64,000 bases of DNA from Sediminitomix flava. Lineage in GTDB: Bacteria > Bacteroidota > Bacteroidia > Cytophagales > Flammeovirgaceae. Both the position numbers and the translations under genes were made by a program. The notes below the pieces were generated by a model, which was not told the origin of the DNA, did no database searches, and saw nothing but the letters and a program-made list of their open reading frames with translations. How positions within the stretch are numbered: the stretch's first letter is position 1; each line of letters opens with the position of its first letter. Where the stretch lies: contig NZ_QGDO01000001.1 of the NCBI RefSeq assembly GCF_003149185.1, forward strand, positions 806,001 through 870,000. The letters are read 5' to 3'. Below are positions 17,660 to 26,691 of the stretch, one piece after another.

Positions 17660-19015
17660 TTAAGCTTTCTTTTTATCTTTTACGATGAAGACTAAAGCTG
17701 AGGCGATAAACATACACACACCTGCTGTAACAAGCATAAAGATTGCTTGTTTATCGAATAGACCGATTAGGAATCTACCTACTACACCACTCAACAACTG
17801 AGGGATTACTACAGTAAGGTTGAAGATACCCATGTACGCACCCATAGCTCCTGATGGAAGGTTCTCAGACAAGATCGCATAAGGCATAGCCAAGATAGCT
17901 GCCCAAGCAATACCGATACCTAACATTGATGCCATAAGCATGTTTTGATCTGTGATAAAATACATAGATACGTATCCGATACCTCCTGCAAATAGTGCAA
18001 TAGCGTAAGTGAATTTTCTTCCGTATTTGTTGGCAATTTTATCCATCACCAGAGAGAACAATGCAGCAAATACACCGTAACCCGCAAACAAAATACCTAC
18101 CCAGTTTGCCGCTTCGTTATAAGCAGCTGAAGAAGTATCATCTACAGAAGTACCCCAAACGTGTTGTGCAACTGCTGAAGTTGAGAATACCCACATCATA
18201 AATAGGGCAAACCATGAGAAGAACTGTACTGCAGCCAATTGCCACATTACTGTAGGCATTTCTTTTAAAAGCTCTAAGAACCCTTTCTTTTCTTCTTTTG
18301 CTACTTCTGCCTCGTCAACACCATTGTACATGGCATATTCTTTTGGCGGATATTCTTTCGTAGAGAATACTGTCCAAAGTACTGTAACTAGCAATGTAGT
18401 ACCACCAATGTAGAATGACCAGATTACAGAGTCGGGAACTTGACCTTCTGGCGCTGTATTTTGGATACCAATACCTGTAAGAATAAATGGTAAAGCAGAA
18501 CCTACTACAGCTCCTACGTTGATCAAAAACGTCTGAACAGAATACCCTTTGTTAATTTGCTCTTCTGGAAGCATGTCTGCAACAAGAGCACGGAAAGGTT
18601 GGAAAGTTACGTTGAAAGAACCATCCATTAGTGCCAACATAAGTGCACCAAACCAGATAGCAGGGATATAAGCAGTGAATGCTGAAGCATTTGGCATTAA
18701 GAACATACCAATAGTAGCAGCAATAGCACCACCAAAGATAAATGGACCTCTACGTCCGAAATGTTTATTCCAAGTACGATCACTCATTGCACCTACTACA
18801 GGTTGAACAACAAGACCAATCGCTGGTGCAATCATCCAGAAGATCGGGAGATCATGTGGATCGGCACCTAGAGTGGATAAAATACGTGAAACGTTAGCGT
18901 TTTGTAGTGCGAAACCAAATTGAACACCTAAGAACCCGAAACTCAAGTTCCAGATTTGCCAAAAAGACAACTTAGGCTTGGTTGCTTTCATTGTAGTTTG
19001 TTTCTCCATTTTCAT
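17660..19015 (-). CDS. MFS sugar transporter (SLC45/GPH-like, probable maltose permease)
   Basis: A 451-residue integral inner-membrane protein with about 12 hydrophobic helices. The N-terminal block (FWQIWNLSFGFLGVQFGFAL, then GLVVQPVVGAMSDRTWNKHF and GRRGPFIFGGAI) is typical of the SLC45-like sucrose/maltose symporters found beside maltose phosphorylases in Bacteroidota. It would bring an alpha-glucoside into the cytoplasm with a proton for the downstream GH65 phosphorylase. The two genes lie in the same direction with a 235-base gap containing a strong hairpin, so they are probably co-transcribed with different mRNA stability. ATG at 19015 is followed closely by another ATG (codon 3); either is possible. 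Substrate specificity is inferred from context. Confidence 0.87.
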   Translation of the reverse strand: MKMEKQTTMKATKPKLSFWQIWNLSFGFLGVQFGFALQNANVSRILSTLGADPHDLPIFWMIAPAIGLVVQPVVGAMSDRTWNKHFGRRGPFIFGGAIAATIGMFLMPNASAFTAYIPAIWFGALMLALMDGSFNVTFQPFRALVADMLPEEQINKGYSVQTFLINVGAVVGSALPFILTGIGIQNTAPEGQVPDSVIWSFYIGGTTLLVTVLWTVFSTKEYPPKEYAMYNGVDEAEVAKEEKKGFLELLKEMPTVMWQLAAVQFFSWFALFMMWVFSTSAVAQHVWGTSVDDTSSAAYNEAANWVGILFAGYGVFAALFSLVMDKIANKYGRKFTYAIALFAGGIGYVSMYFITDQNMLMASMLGIGIAWAAILAMPYAILSENLPSGAMGAYMGIFNLTVVIPQLLSGVVGRFLIGLFDKQAIFMLVTAGVCMFIASALVFIVKDKKKA

Positions 19016-19080
19016 TTTACTTTTAATACATGTAAGCCTGTATATGTATTGTGTAATTTATACACTCTCTTTGTTATTCA

Positions 19081-19088
19081 CAAATATA
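19081..19088 (-). promoter_or_regulatory. -7 promoter element of the MFS/GH65 unit
   Basis: The minus strand reads TATATTTG here, a perfect Bacteroidota -7 element (TAnnTTTG), 65 bases before the permease ATG. No TTG is present at the expected -33 position, where two dyads lie instead, suggesting dependence on a regulator. Confidence 0.6.
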
Positions 19089-19096
19089 GAAACCCG

Positions 19097-19124
19097 CTCA
19101 TTATTATGAGAAAAAAGTTTTTTC
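19097..19124. promoter_or_regulatory. Two abutting dyads, candidate operator for the MFS/GH65 unit
   Basis: CTCAT-tatt-ATGAG (19097-19110) is directly followed by and shares its last G with GAAAAAA-g-TTTTTTC (19110-19124). Both lie just upstream of the -7 element, over the -20 to -45 region. Further out, TTGCGAAA (19133-19140) and TTTCGCAA (19172-19179) form a third, widely spaced pair. The regulator is not encoded in this window. Confidence 0.5.
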
Positions 19125-19192
19125 GGGCTCGGTTGCGAAACAAAAAATTCACACTTGTTAAAACAAAATTATTTCGCAATCGGTTGATGTTA

Positions 19193-19241
19193 GTCAAAAA
19201 AAGAAATCCTTTGTGAGTATATGAGTTCTCACAAAGGATTT
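19193..19241 (-). terminator. Intrinsic terminator of the THUMP methyltransferase gene
   Basis: A perfect 14-bp stem, AAATCCTTTGTGAG (19204-19217) with CTCACAAAGGATTT (19228-19241), is followed on the minus strand by ctttttttg. It separates the methyltransferase transcript from the MFS promoter region; the 19016-19382 gap holds only this, the dyads and the -7 element. Confidence 0.85.
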
Positions 19242-19382
19242 ACTTTAACATTTTTGTCTTCAAATGGCAAAAGCATAAAATTTCTTAAATTTTTATACAC
19301 CACTGAAAACCTCAATAAAATCAAGTTCCAAATGGACACTTTTATTGCGAGACAAGCATAGAAAACAATGCCTAAAATCAGC

Positions 19383-20561
19383 TTATTCTTCTGACTCTGC
19401 TTTCTCTTTTCGGCTTCCTTCGTAGAGTTCGTATTTTACATACTTACACTCCAATCCACCGTTTAGAAGGTCTACTTTTTTGCTCGTTTTCAAACCAACA
19501 CTCTTCAAACCTTCTGTACTTGCAGACAAAATCCAAGCATCATAGCCTGTAAAATCTTGCTTCATTTTGTCGCCAAGCTCTTTATATAACAATTCGATAT
19601 CTTCAATATCACCACCAATACGCTCACCATAAGGAGGGTTACAAATCAAAACACCTTCTCCTTTTGGCACTTGACGGTCTTGGAATGCAATCTGACGAAT
19701 ACTGATGTAATCATCCATTCCTGCTCTTTCAATATTCCCTGCAGTTACATCAATTGCATCTGGATCGATATCTGAACCTAAAATCTTACAATTAATGTCT
19801 TTTTGTGCTCTTTTAGCTTCACGAATTAGCTTTCTCCACAAACGACGGTCAGCATCTTTCCAACCTAAGAACCCATATTCCGATCTAAAAAGACCTGGTG
19901 CTGTGTTTGTAGCAATCAAAGCCGCTTCCACCAAAATAGTACCCGAACCACACATAGGATCTACAAAGTTGCGCTCGCCTTTCCAACCCGACATATAGAT
20001 CATAGCTGCAGCTAAACTTTCATTCAAAGGTGCTGCTTTCTGTTCTGTTTTATATCCTCTTCTGAATAATGGTGTTCCAGAGCTATCTAAAGAAAGAATA
20101 CATTTATCATCCGAAATACGAATGTGTATACTTACATTTGGTCTCTCAACATCCACAGAAGGTCTCTTCCCTCCAGTTCTTTCTCTGAAATGATCTGCAA
20201 TGGCGTCTTTTACTTTCAAAGCCACATACTGAGAGTGAGTGAAGATTGGTGAACTAACACTACTGTCTATCGCGAAAGTGCTGTACAGATCTAGGTATTT
20301 TGTCCAATCAATTTTCTTTGCATTCTCATAAAGCTCGTCTTCGTCTTTGGCTACAAAACGCTCAAGTGGCACCAACACTCTGATTGCGGTACGCAACCAA
20401 AGATTGGCTTTGTACATTGTTTCTTTATTTCCCTCAAAAGTCACCGCCCTTTTCTTGACCTCGATGTTTTCAGCACCGATGCCTTCCAATTCTTGGGCTA
20501 AAATTTCTTCCAAACCTTGAAAGGTTTGTGCAGTCATTTCAAACAATTGCTCTTGTTCCAT
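19383..20561 (-). CDS. THUMP-domain class I SAM RNA methyltransferase (RlmL N-domain/YpsC-like)
   Basis: A 392-residue cytoplasmic enzyme predicted to methylate guanine N2 in 23S rRNA. A THUMP RNA-binding region (about 45-155) precedes the Rossmann methyltransferase domain with DPMCGSGTILVEAALIAT and the catalytic NPPYGERIGG motif. The size matches the single-module YpsC/RlmL-N proteins rather than the double RlmKL of E. coli. An in-frame ATG five codons upstream (20576) is possible, but the -7 element at 20587-20594 would then leave a leader of only about five bases, and homologues begin near MEQEQLFEMTAQTFQGLE, so I prefer 20561. Likely monocistronic with a strong terminator. Confidence 0.88.
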   Translation of the reverse strand: MEQEQLFEMTAQTFQGLEEILAQELEGIGAENIEVKKRAVTFEGNKETMYKANLWLRTAIRVLVPLERFVAKDEDELYENAKKIDWTKYLDLYSTFAIDSSVSSPIFTHSQYVALKVKDAIADHFRERTGGKRPSVDVERPNVSIHIRISDDKCILSLDSSGTPLFRRGYKTEQKAAPLNESLAAAMIYMSGWKGERNFVDPMCGSGTILVEAALIATNTAPGLFRSEYGFLGWKDADRRLWRKLIREAKRAQKDINCKILGSDIDPDAIDVTAGNIERAGMDDYISIRQIAFQDRQVPKGEGVLICNPPYGERIGGDIEDIELLYKELGDKMKQDFTGYDAWILSASTEGLKSVGLKTSKKVDLLNGGLECKYVKYELYEGSRKEKAESEE

Positions 20562-20586
20562 TAGTCTGTTTTTCAAAATTGCAGTG

Positions 20587-20594
20587 CAAAGGTA
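20587..20594 (-). promoter_or_regulatory. -7 promoter element of the THUMP methyltransferase
   Basis: The minus strand reads TACCTTTG, matching TAnnTTTG. It gives a leader of about 20 bases to the ATG at 20561. No clear -33 TTG was found. Confidence 0.5.
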
Positions 20595-20722
20595 ATCGGA
20601 TTCCTTGACTCTTGATTCTTTATATCGAAAAGTTTTCTTAATTCTACGTTTCTTTAAGTTTAAATTTCTATTGAAATTGCAGCAGAATTAATTAGGACTC
20701 TACTCCATAGAAGAATCTTTAG

Positions 20723-21355
20723 ATGAAAAAAGTTTACATTTTTATAGATGTTGAAAGCGCAAATCAACTTTTGGCGGAAGGATTTATTGATGAGAATTGG
20801 CATTTGGTCTTCTTCATGCGAAACGACCCTAGGAGTAATCCTGAAGTGAAAAAATGTAAATCGCAGTTAGGACAACAGTGTAAAATCTTCCAAGAACCAA
20901 GAATGGATCGTGATTTTTTGGAAGACAATCTCAAGCTCAGAATAGGTCAATACCATCAGAAAGCAAATGCAACAGCCAAGTTTGTGATCATTTCGCAAGA
21001 GCAAGTTTTCGACAATACAATTAAGATTATAAAAAAGGACGGAAGACATTGTATTCGTCTCTCAGACTTGAACTATAATAATATTGTCAACGCGCTTCAG
21101 TTAGAACCCTCTCATAAAGAAAGTACTTTAAATGAAAGTATTTTTAGCTCAGAGGCACTGAAAGTAATTCGAAACCTTCGTACAGTTTCTTCTAAAAGAA
21201 GACCAACAAAATTAGATAGCTTTAAAAATTACCTTTCCAACTTCTTTCTAGGCTTAGATTATAAAGAAGAAATGGCGGCTATCATTTTGGAAGAATTGAT
21301 CCAGAAGGAAGTTGTAATTGTTAAGGCAGAAAGAGTGAAATACAGATTATTTTAG
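20723..21355 (+). CDS. NYN/PIN-like nuclease-fold protein with C-terminal winged-helix-like region
   Basis: A 210-residue soluble protein. The start (KKVYIFIDVESANQLL) fits the first acidic motif of NYN/PIN-like domains (IDxEN type), DRDFLEDN fits the middle acidic site and FVIISQEQVFDNTIKIIKKDG resembles the strand-helix that usually carries SGDxDF; here the motif is SQEQVFD, so the third site is altered. Residues about 160-210 (FFLGLDYKEEMAAIILEELI, then KEVVIVKAERVKYRLF) look like a winged-helix module. NYN plus winged helix is the layout of RNA-binding or RNA-cleaving proteins such as LabA/OST-HTH types. Activity is uncertain. It is 67 bases upstream of the T9SS plug gene in the same direction. 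Confidence 0.5.
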   Translation: MKKVYIFIDVESANQLLAEGFIDENWHLVFFMRNDPRSNPEVKKCKSQLGQQCKIFQEPRMDRDFLEDNLKLRIGQYHQKANATAKFVIISQEQVFDNTIKIIKKDGRHCIRLSDLNYNNIVNALQLEPSHKESTLNESIFSSEALKVIRNLRTVSSKRRPTKLDSFKNYLSNFFLGLDYKEEMAAIILEELIQKEVVIVKAERVKYRLF

Positions 21356-21422
21356 TTAAAATGACTTTTGGTTAGACTAATAGACATAATCTGCTTCAAT
21401 TTTTTCAATTAAAAACAGACAA

Positions 21423-22697
21423 ATGAGAGCTTTTCTTCCACTACTACTAATTGTATTTGCTTTTTCTGATGCATGGGCACAATTCAATTATAAAGACGAG
21501 GTTTATGATGATGAAATTGCGACGGTTCTTTTCTACAGTACCATCCACAATCAGAATGGTCAGACCTTAAGCCCTCCAATTTTACCACTGAATAGTTCGG
21601 GTAAACTGATATTAGAATTTGATCAGTTTGGGGATGATGCTCCATATTATAAAGCAAAGATTATTCATTGTGACCATGAATGGAATCCTTCAAGACTTAA
21701 CCCAATTGAGTTTATTCAAGGTTTTCAAGATCAAAACATCAATGATTTTGAGTTTTCATTGGGGACTAAAGTTCCTTATGTCAACTTCAAACTTGAGCTT
21801 CCAAAAGTGAAAATTTCTGGAAATTACATTATTAAAGTGTACCCAAGAGGAGATGAGAGAAATGTAGTTCTTACCAGAAGATTTGTAGTTTATGAGTCAA
21901 TTACCCAAGTCGGAATTCAAGCCCGACAAACTGTTGGTGGTCAATTAAGTCAGGAGTTACAAGAAGTAAACGTAACAGTTAGTTACAATGAAGCTGATCT
22001 CAATATTCTCCCAAATAATGTATGGATTACCATCCGTCAGAATATGAGATGGGATAATGCGAGATACTCTATCATGCCTCGTTTCAATAAGGTTTTTGAT
22101 AAACTGCTTGATTTCACTTTTTCAGATTACCGAAATGCATTTGACGGTGGAAATGAATTCAGAGGCTTTACAACCAATACAGAAAATGCGAGAGGTGGGC
22201 TCAGAGTTGGAAACTTTGAAATCAATCGTGACTTCAATAAAATGTTTTTGTACCCTGACCTTCAGAGAGGAAACTTAACCTACAATCAATCTCAACAAGA
22301 TATAAACGGACAATTTTTTGTAACAGTAGCCAACCGAGACCCTCGAACACAAGCAGATTATACTGAAGTGATTTTCACCTTAAAAGCCGATCGTCCTTTG
22401 GATGGAGAACTGTACATTCAAGGTGCTTTTTCTGATTGGGACTTGAAAGAAGATTATAAAATGCATCACGTATCGGATAAAAACGCCTATTTAGGCAGTG
22501 CATTTTTGAAGCAAGGTGTCTACAACTACCAGTATGTTCTCAAAAAAGCTGATGGTAGCTATTCTAGTGAACCGATAGAAAACTCATTCAGAATCACAGA
22601 AAATGCATATGATGTTTTTGTGTATTACAGAGATATGGGAGGCAGATATGACCGCGTAATAGGTTATAAAATGGTCAACTCAAGAGGTAAATTCTAA
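21423..22697 (+). CDS. Type IX secretion system plug protein (DUF5103 family)
   Basis: A 424-residue exported protein with a signal peptide (1-19, cleaved near DAWAQ). It matches DUF5103, now known as the plug protein that blocks the periplasmic or lateral opening of the SprA translocon of the T9SS. Characteristic segments are YDDEIATVLFYSTIHNQNGQ near the N-terminus, CDHEWNPSRLNPIEFIQGFQ, and a C-terminal immunoglobulin-like domain with GELYIQGAFSDWDLKEDYKM. Length agrees with the family. It fits the presence of the T9SS-sorted glucanase in this window, although the core T9SS genes lie elsewhere. A terminator follows at 22752-22791. Confidence 0.88.
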   Translation: MRAFLPLLLIVFAFSDAWAQFNYKDEVYDDEIATVLFYSTIHNQNGQTLSPPILPLNSSGKLILEFDQFGDDAPYYKAKIIHCDHEWNPSRLNPIEFIQGFQDQNINDFEFSLGTKVPYVNFKLELPKVKISGNYIIKVYPRGDERNVVLTRRFVVYESITQVGIQARQTVGGQLSQELQEVNVTVSYNEADLNILPNNVWITIRQNMRWDNARYSIMPRFNKVFDKLLDFTFSDYRNAFDGGNEFRGFTTNTENARGGLRVGNFEINRDFNKMFLYPDLQRGNLTYNQSQQDINGQFFVTVANRDPRTQADYTEVIFTLKADRPLDGELYIQGAFSDWDLKEDYKMHHVSDKNAYLGSAFLKQGVYNYQYVLKKADGSYSSEPIENSFRITENAYDVFVYYRDMGGRYDRVIGYKMVNSRGKF

Positions 22698-22751
22698 TAT
22701 CATTAGATTCTACTTTTTACAATTGTATAGAAGCTTTAAGAATTGATGATG

Positions 22752-22791
22752 ATACCCAAGTCTTATTCATGGAAAGACTTGGGTATTTTTG
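22752..22791 (+). terminator. Intrinsic terminator of the T9SS plug gene
   Basis: Arms ATACCCAAGTCTT (22752-22764) and AAGACTTGGGTAT (22774-22786) pair perfectly around a 9-base loop and run into TTTTT. Confidence 0.9.
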
Positions 22792-22825
22792 TGATTAATT
22801 TTATCATAACCTAGTGTCATTATCC

Positions 22826-23326
22826 ATGAATTACTATCTAATTTTAAGCTTTATCATTATCCTCTGTTCCTTGGGGATGTCAGGATTTTCACAATCTTAC
22901 CAAAGTCATGGTTTTCAAGTGGACTATTCTGGTCAAATGGAAAAAGTACAAGATAACTTTGACGTAGAAGGAAATCATTTCACTGTTTTTCAAGATGTAC
23001 AAAAAGGTATCAATCAAAATGAAACGGATATTTACCGCCTTGATATTATCAAATTTCAAGAAACGGTAACTGATACAGATACCTACTTCAATTCCCTCTA
23101 TGACATTTACAGTGAGACAGGAGATGCTAAACACACTACTTTTAAAGGTAGAAAAGCGGTGATGGCAGATGAAAAGTTTCAGCTTGAAGGAAAAGACATA
23201 AAGCAGCGAAGAGTAACGGTTTTCTTTGACAATACTAGCTACACACTATTTTATTTAGGAACCCCGAACGAGCTTTACGAGAGTAAATACAATGATTTTG
23301 TAGATGACTTCAAGTTTATCCGATAA
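22826..23326 (+). CDS. Exported small protein of unknown function
   Basis: A 166-residue protein starting at the ATG at 22826 (a GTG four codons upstream is in frame but less likely). It has a strong signal peptide (about 1-23, LILSFIIILCSLGMSGFSQ). The mature part begins SHGFQVDYSG, a strand often seen at the start of PsbP/DUF1795-like folds, followed by alternating beta strands and one helix (TYFNSLYDIYSET), ending NDFVDDFKFIR. This resembles a small periplasmic PsbP/Mog1-like domain, but I do not recognise the family with certainty. It stands alone and shares a bidirectional terminator with the convergent SpoIIE-type gene. Confidence 0.65.
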   Translation: MNYYLILSFIIILCSLGMSGFSQSYQSHGFQVDYSGQMEKVQDNFDVEGNHFTVFQDVQKGINQNETDIYRLDIIKFQETVTDTDTYFNSLYDIYSETGDAKHTTFKGRKAVMADEKFQLEGKDIKQRRVTVFFDNTSYTLFYLGTPNELYESKYNDFVDDFKFIR

Positions 23327-23339
23327 ATGAACTCGCAAA

Positions 23340-23387
23340 AAAGCCCATAAAATCACCAATCAACGGTATTTTATGGGCTTTGTTTTT
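23340..23387. terminator. Bidirectional intrinsic terminator
   Basis: AAAGCCCATAAAAT (23340-23353) and ATTTTATGGGCTTT (23368-23381) are perfect 14-base arms with A residues before and T residues after. It serves both the small exported protein and the convergent SpoIIE-type gene. Confidence 0.9.
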
Positions 23388-23403
23388 CTATCACAAAATT
23401 GCT

Positions 23404-26400
23404 TTAAGAAACTTCGATACCTACTACGGTTATATCATCTCTCTGATGAAAATCTCCTTGATGTTGAACAAGTTTATCTTTGATAGACTGTTTTTGAACA
23501 TCTAAAGGTTGAGAAGCATCGAGCCATGACATAAATAATGGTGTCCCTATTTTTTTACGATCTTCATTCGACTGATCTATAATTCCATCAGAACTTAAGA
23601 AAATACGATCTCCTTTTTTAAGGAAAGCTGTTTTCAACTCGAACGGTCTTACTTTTCGGTAATGTCCACCAATCGCCTTGTTCGTTGGGCTAACTCTATA
23701 AATTTCGGAATCACCTTCCTTGATAAAGATTGGCATCTTGGCTCCTGCATAATACAACTCCCATGATGCTTCATTTTTAATGATTTTACAGAAACTCACA
23801 TCCATTCCATCTTTCACAGATTTTTCTGCATCATGCTTAAGGTCTTCTTTAACGGACTTATCTAAGAGTTCTAATACTTTATCTGGAGCATGTATTTTCT
23901 TGACGTTGACAATTCGATTGAGCAACGAATACCCAACCATACTCATAATTGCACCAGGTACTCCATGACCTGTACAGTCTATTACAGCAATACAGAATGT
24001 TTTTTCATCAATTTCTGATAGCCAAAAGAAATCGCCCGATACAATATCTTTAGGTTTATAAATTGTGAAATATGAACCTAAAACATCTTCCATTTTCTGT
24101 TTAGAAGGCAGTATTGTCTTTTGAATTTTCTTTGCATACTTAATACTATCAACTACTTGATTATTCTTCAGATTCAGTTCATCCAAAGCCATTTCCAATT
24201 CCATTGACTTTGCACTCAGCTTATCCCTTTGTTCTTTTAAGACTTCTGCCTGCCCTTCTATCTCTTCTTTTTGTTGTAAAATCTCACTTGTTTTCAACAA
24301 TACTTTTTCCTCAAGTACCTGATTTTTATGCTCAAGCCTAGCCATTCGCCATTTCATGGTTAAAACACCTATGACCAGTAAAGACAGAATCACTAAAAAC
24401 TTAAACCAAGTTGTTTGCCAATAAGGAGTTCTGATCTCAATGTTTAAAACTTTAGGCTCTGAGTTACTCACCCCATCGTTATTGAATGCCTTCAATTTAA
24501 ACTGATACTGACCAGGACTTAGATTTGTGTACTTGGCAACGTTAAACTCAGAAACATTTGTCCAAGTTTCTTCATAAGGCTCTAAGATATAAGCGTATCG
24601 ATTTTGCTTTCTATCCACAAAACTCATGGATGAAAAACGTATCTGAATATCGTTTTGTGTATGTGCTAGCGATAAACTATCAAGTGTTGAAGCCTTGTAA
24701 TTATCGTAAACCAACAGACTTTTTTCACCATCGCTGATCTTCCCAGCTTCCACTGATGTAAAAATAGGTTGAGGCTGATAAGGATTCTCTTGAATAGAAT
24801 TAGGTTTAAAATGAATTACGCCATTTACGCCACCCAAATAGATTTCACCACTTTGACTTCGTTTAAATGCTCCTTGATTGAATTCTGAAAAAAGAAGTCC
24901 ATTCTTTTCAGTAAAAAATTTCAAGTGTTTTTTGCCTGCTTTCGCTTCCAGAAAACCGATTCCTCGGTTTGTTGAATACCACAATCTTTGATCTGTATCT
25001 TCAACTAATCCGTAAATCACATCATCAAGAAACCCATTTTGGATATTAAATACTTCTACTTCCGATTGTTGATTAATTTTGATCAGACCTTGACCGTGAG
25101 TTCCTACCCAAAGGTTTTTGTCACTATCCTCATGAATGACGGTCACTTCTATTACAGCATCAGTTGAATCTGTTGTTAAATGAAATGCTTCAAAAGTTTT
25201 GTTTTTAGGATTAAACTTCGCCATTCCATTTCCATAAGTACCGATCAAAATGTCACCGTCAGTGGTTTCAAAAACTACATTTATATCATTACTCGGTAAT
25301 CCATTCTCTTTGCTGTATGTATGTACTAATTCTATATCTGAGTTGTAAACGTATAATTTATCAGAAGTTCCGACCCAGATATGCTTAGATTGATCTTGAA
25401 TGATTGACCAAATATTCCCTTTAGGAAGCACTGAACTTAATGAGTCAATGATAGTATAACCTCCATCTTTGGTCGCTAAGATTTGTAATCCAGCAGTAGT
25501 ACCTACCCAAAGTCTTCCTTTATGATCTTTTCTAAGTGATCGAACTCTATTGGAAGCTAATCCATCTTCCTCTGTAACGTAATTCGTTCTTCTATTTTCC
25601 GAAACGATATTTACACCTCCGCCATCAGTACCAATCCATAATCTTTTATAGATATCTTCTTCAATAGCACGAACGATTGGGGTATTTAACTTGTCATCCT
25701 TGTTATTAAAATGTCTAAATCTTTCCGAAATCTGGGAAAATGAGATCATGCCACTTCCTCTCGACCCCAACCATATTTCACCACTTTTATCTTGAAAAAT
25801 CTTGGTCAATGAAAGGTGATTCAGTCCTTCTACTTTTGATAATTTTCTAAACTTATTATCAATACTGTAGAAGCCATTTGTTGTCGTAATCCAATAATTA
25901 TTTTCTCCTTTTAAAATATCTCTAGCAAGCGTTAGCTCTGGTAATTTGATAACCTTCTTCAATTTCTTTGATTCAAGGTCGTAACCTAAAATCTTCTGCT
26001 CTGAGTCAAATAAAACAAAAGCCTTTTGATCAATATGACAGATTCGTTTGATGAAGTCTTCATTATTTTCATCTAGAATATCGAATTGATCTACCAAAGA
26101 AAATTCATCATTAAAAATGAAAATTGAGTGATTATTACTCAACCAAATTTCTTCCCGATTTGGAATAAAAGTCACACTAGAAATGAAGTCACCTTTTAAA
26201 TATTGAGTGAAATCAACATCGAGCCATTTCAGTTTTTTCAAATCAAAAATGAAAAGCCCATTGGCACTTCCTACCCAAATACGTGAATTTGAATCTCCGA
26301 AAATTTGGTTTACATGAGTATCAGAATTTGGCAGTCTTTGATAAGCTACTTCACCAGTAGTTGTATTGAGCAAGCTAATCGCTCCTTGGTAAAGACCACA

Positions 26401-26691
26401 AACCAATTGATGAGTCTCTAAATCATAGTAAAGACTTGTATAATCTTTGATCTGTTCATTCTTATCATTGGATAAAGAAATCTCTGTAATTTGATGACCA
26501 TCATACCGATTTAGTCCATCTCTAGTAGCAAACCAAAGGTATCCGAACTCATCTTGTGTTATACTTTCGATATTATTATTCGACAAGCCCTCTCGAACCC
26601 CTAATTGGTTAAAGTTGATTTTCTGCCCATACCCTCCAACGGAGACCAACATTAGAAAGGTAAAAACAGTGTAGTAAAATTGTGACTTCAT
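23404..26691 (-). CDS. Second periplasmic beta-propeller sensor with SpoIIE-type PP2C phosphatase
   Basis: A 1095-residue paralogue of the protein at 11356-14733 with the same order: signal peptide (1-22), propeller repeats (about 25-650; for example DEFGYLWFATRDGLNRYDG), Y_Y_Y domain (about 680-750), transmembrane helix (about 757-780), coiled coil (about 785-850) and SpoIIE/PP2C domain (853-1094). Phosphatase metal ligands are visible in VIDCTGHGVPGAIMSMVG and SSDGIIDQSNED. The periplasmic part is diverged from the paralogue, so a different ligand is likely, whereas the phosphatase domains are close, so the cytoplasmic target may be related. Monocistronic; a SiaB-like kinase gene lies about 1.1 kb upstream on the other strand. 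Confidence 0.9.
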   Translation of the reverse strand: MKSQFYYTVFTFLMLVSVGGYGQKINFNQLGVREGLSNNNIESITQDEFGYLWFATRDGLNRYDGHQITEISLSNDKNEQIKDYTSLYYDLETHQLVCGLYQGAISLLNTTTGEVAYQRLPNSDTHVNQIFGDSNSRIWVGSANGLFIFDLKKLKWLDVDFTQYLKGDFISSVTFIPNREEIWLSNNHSIFIFNDEFSLVDQFDILDENNEDFIKRICHIDQKAFVLFDSEQKILGYDLESKKLKKVIKLPELTLARDILKGENNYWITTTNGFYSIDNKFRKLSKVEGLNHLSLTKIFQDKSGEIWLGSRGSGMISFSQISERFRHFNNKDDKLNTPIVRAIEEDIYKRLWIGTDGGGVNIVSENRRTNYVTEEDGLASNRVRSLRKDHKGRLWVGTTAGLQILATKDGGYTIIDSLSSVLPKGNIWSIIQDQSKHIWVGTSDKLYVYNSDIELVHTYSKENGLPSNDINVVFETTDGDILIGTYGNGMAKFNPKNKTFEAFHLTTDSTDAVIEVTVIHEDSDKNLWVGTHGQGLIKINQQSEVEVFNIQNGFLDDVIYGLVEDTDQRLWYSTNRGIGFLEAKAGKKHLKFFTEKNGLLFSEFNQGAFKRSQSGEIYLGGVNGVIHFKPNSIQENPYQPQPIFTSVEAGKISDGEKSLLVYDNYKASTLDSLSLAHTQNDIQIRFSSMSFVDRKQNRYAYILEPYEETWTNVSEFNVAKYTNLSPGQYQFKLKAFNNDGVSNSEPKVLNIEIRTPYWQTTWFKFLVILSLLVIGVLTMKWRMARLEHKNQVLEEKVLLKTSEILQQKEEIEGQAEVLKEQRDKLSAKSMELEMALDELNLKNNQVVDSIKYAKKIQKTILPSKQKMEDVLGSYFTIYKPKDIVSGDFFWLSEIDEKTFCIAVIDCTGHGVPGAIMSMVGYSLLNRIVNVKKIHAPDKVLELLDKSVKEDLKHDAEKSVKDGMDVSFCKIIKNEASWELYYAGAKMPIFIKEGDSEIYRVSPTNKAIGGHYRKVRPFELKTAFLKKGDRIFLSSDGIIDQSNEDRKKIGTPLFMSWLDASQPLDVQKQSIKDKLVQHQGDFHQRDDITVVGIEVS

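Noticed and set aside
18956-19216. 86-codon plus-strand frame at the MFS gene start
   Set aside because: It runs through the MFS start, the -7 element and the promoter dyads and encodes a low-complexity, Lys/Phe-rich string.
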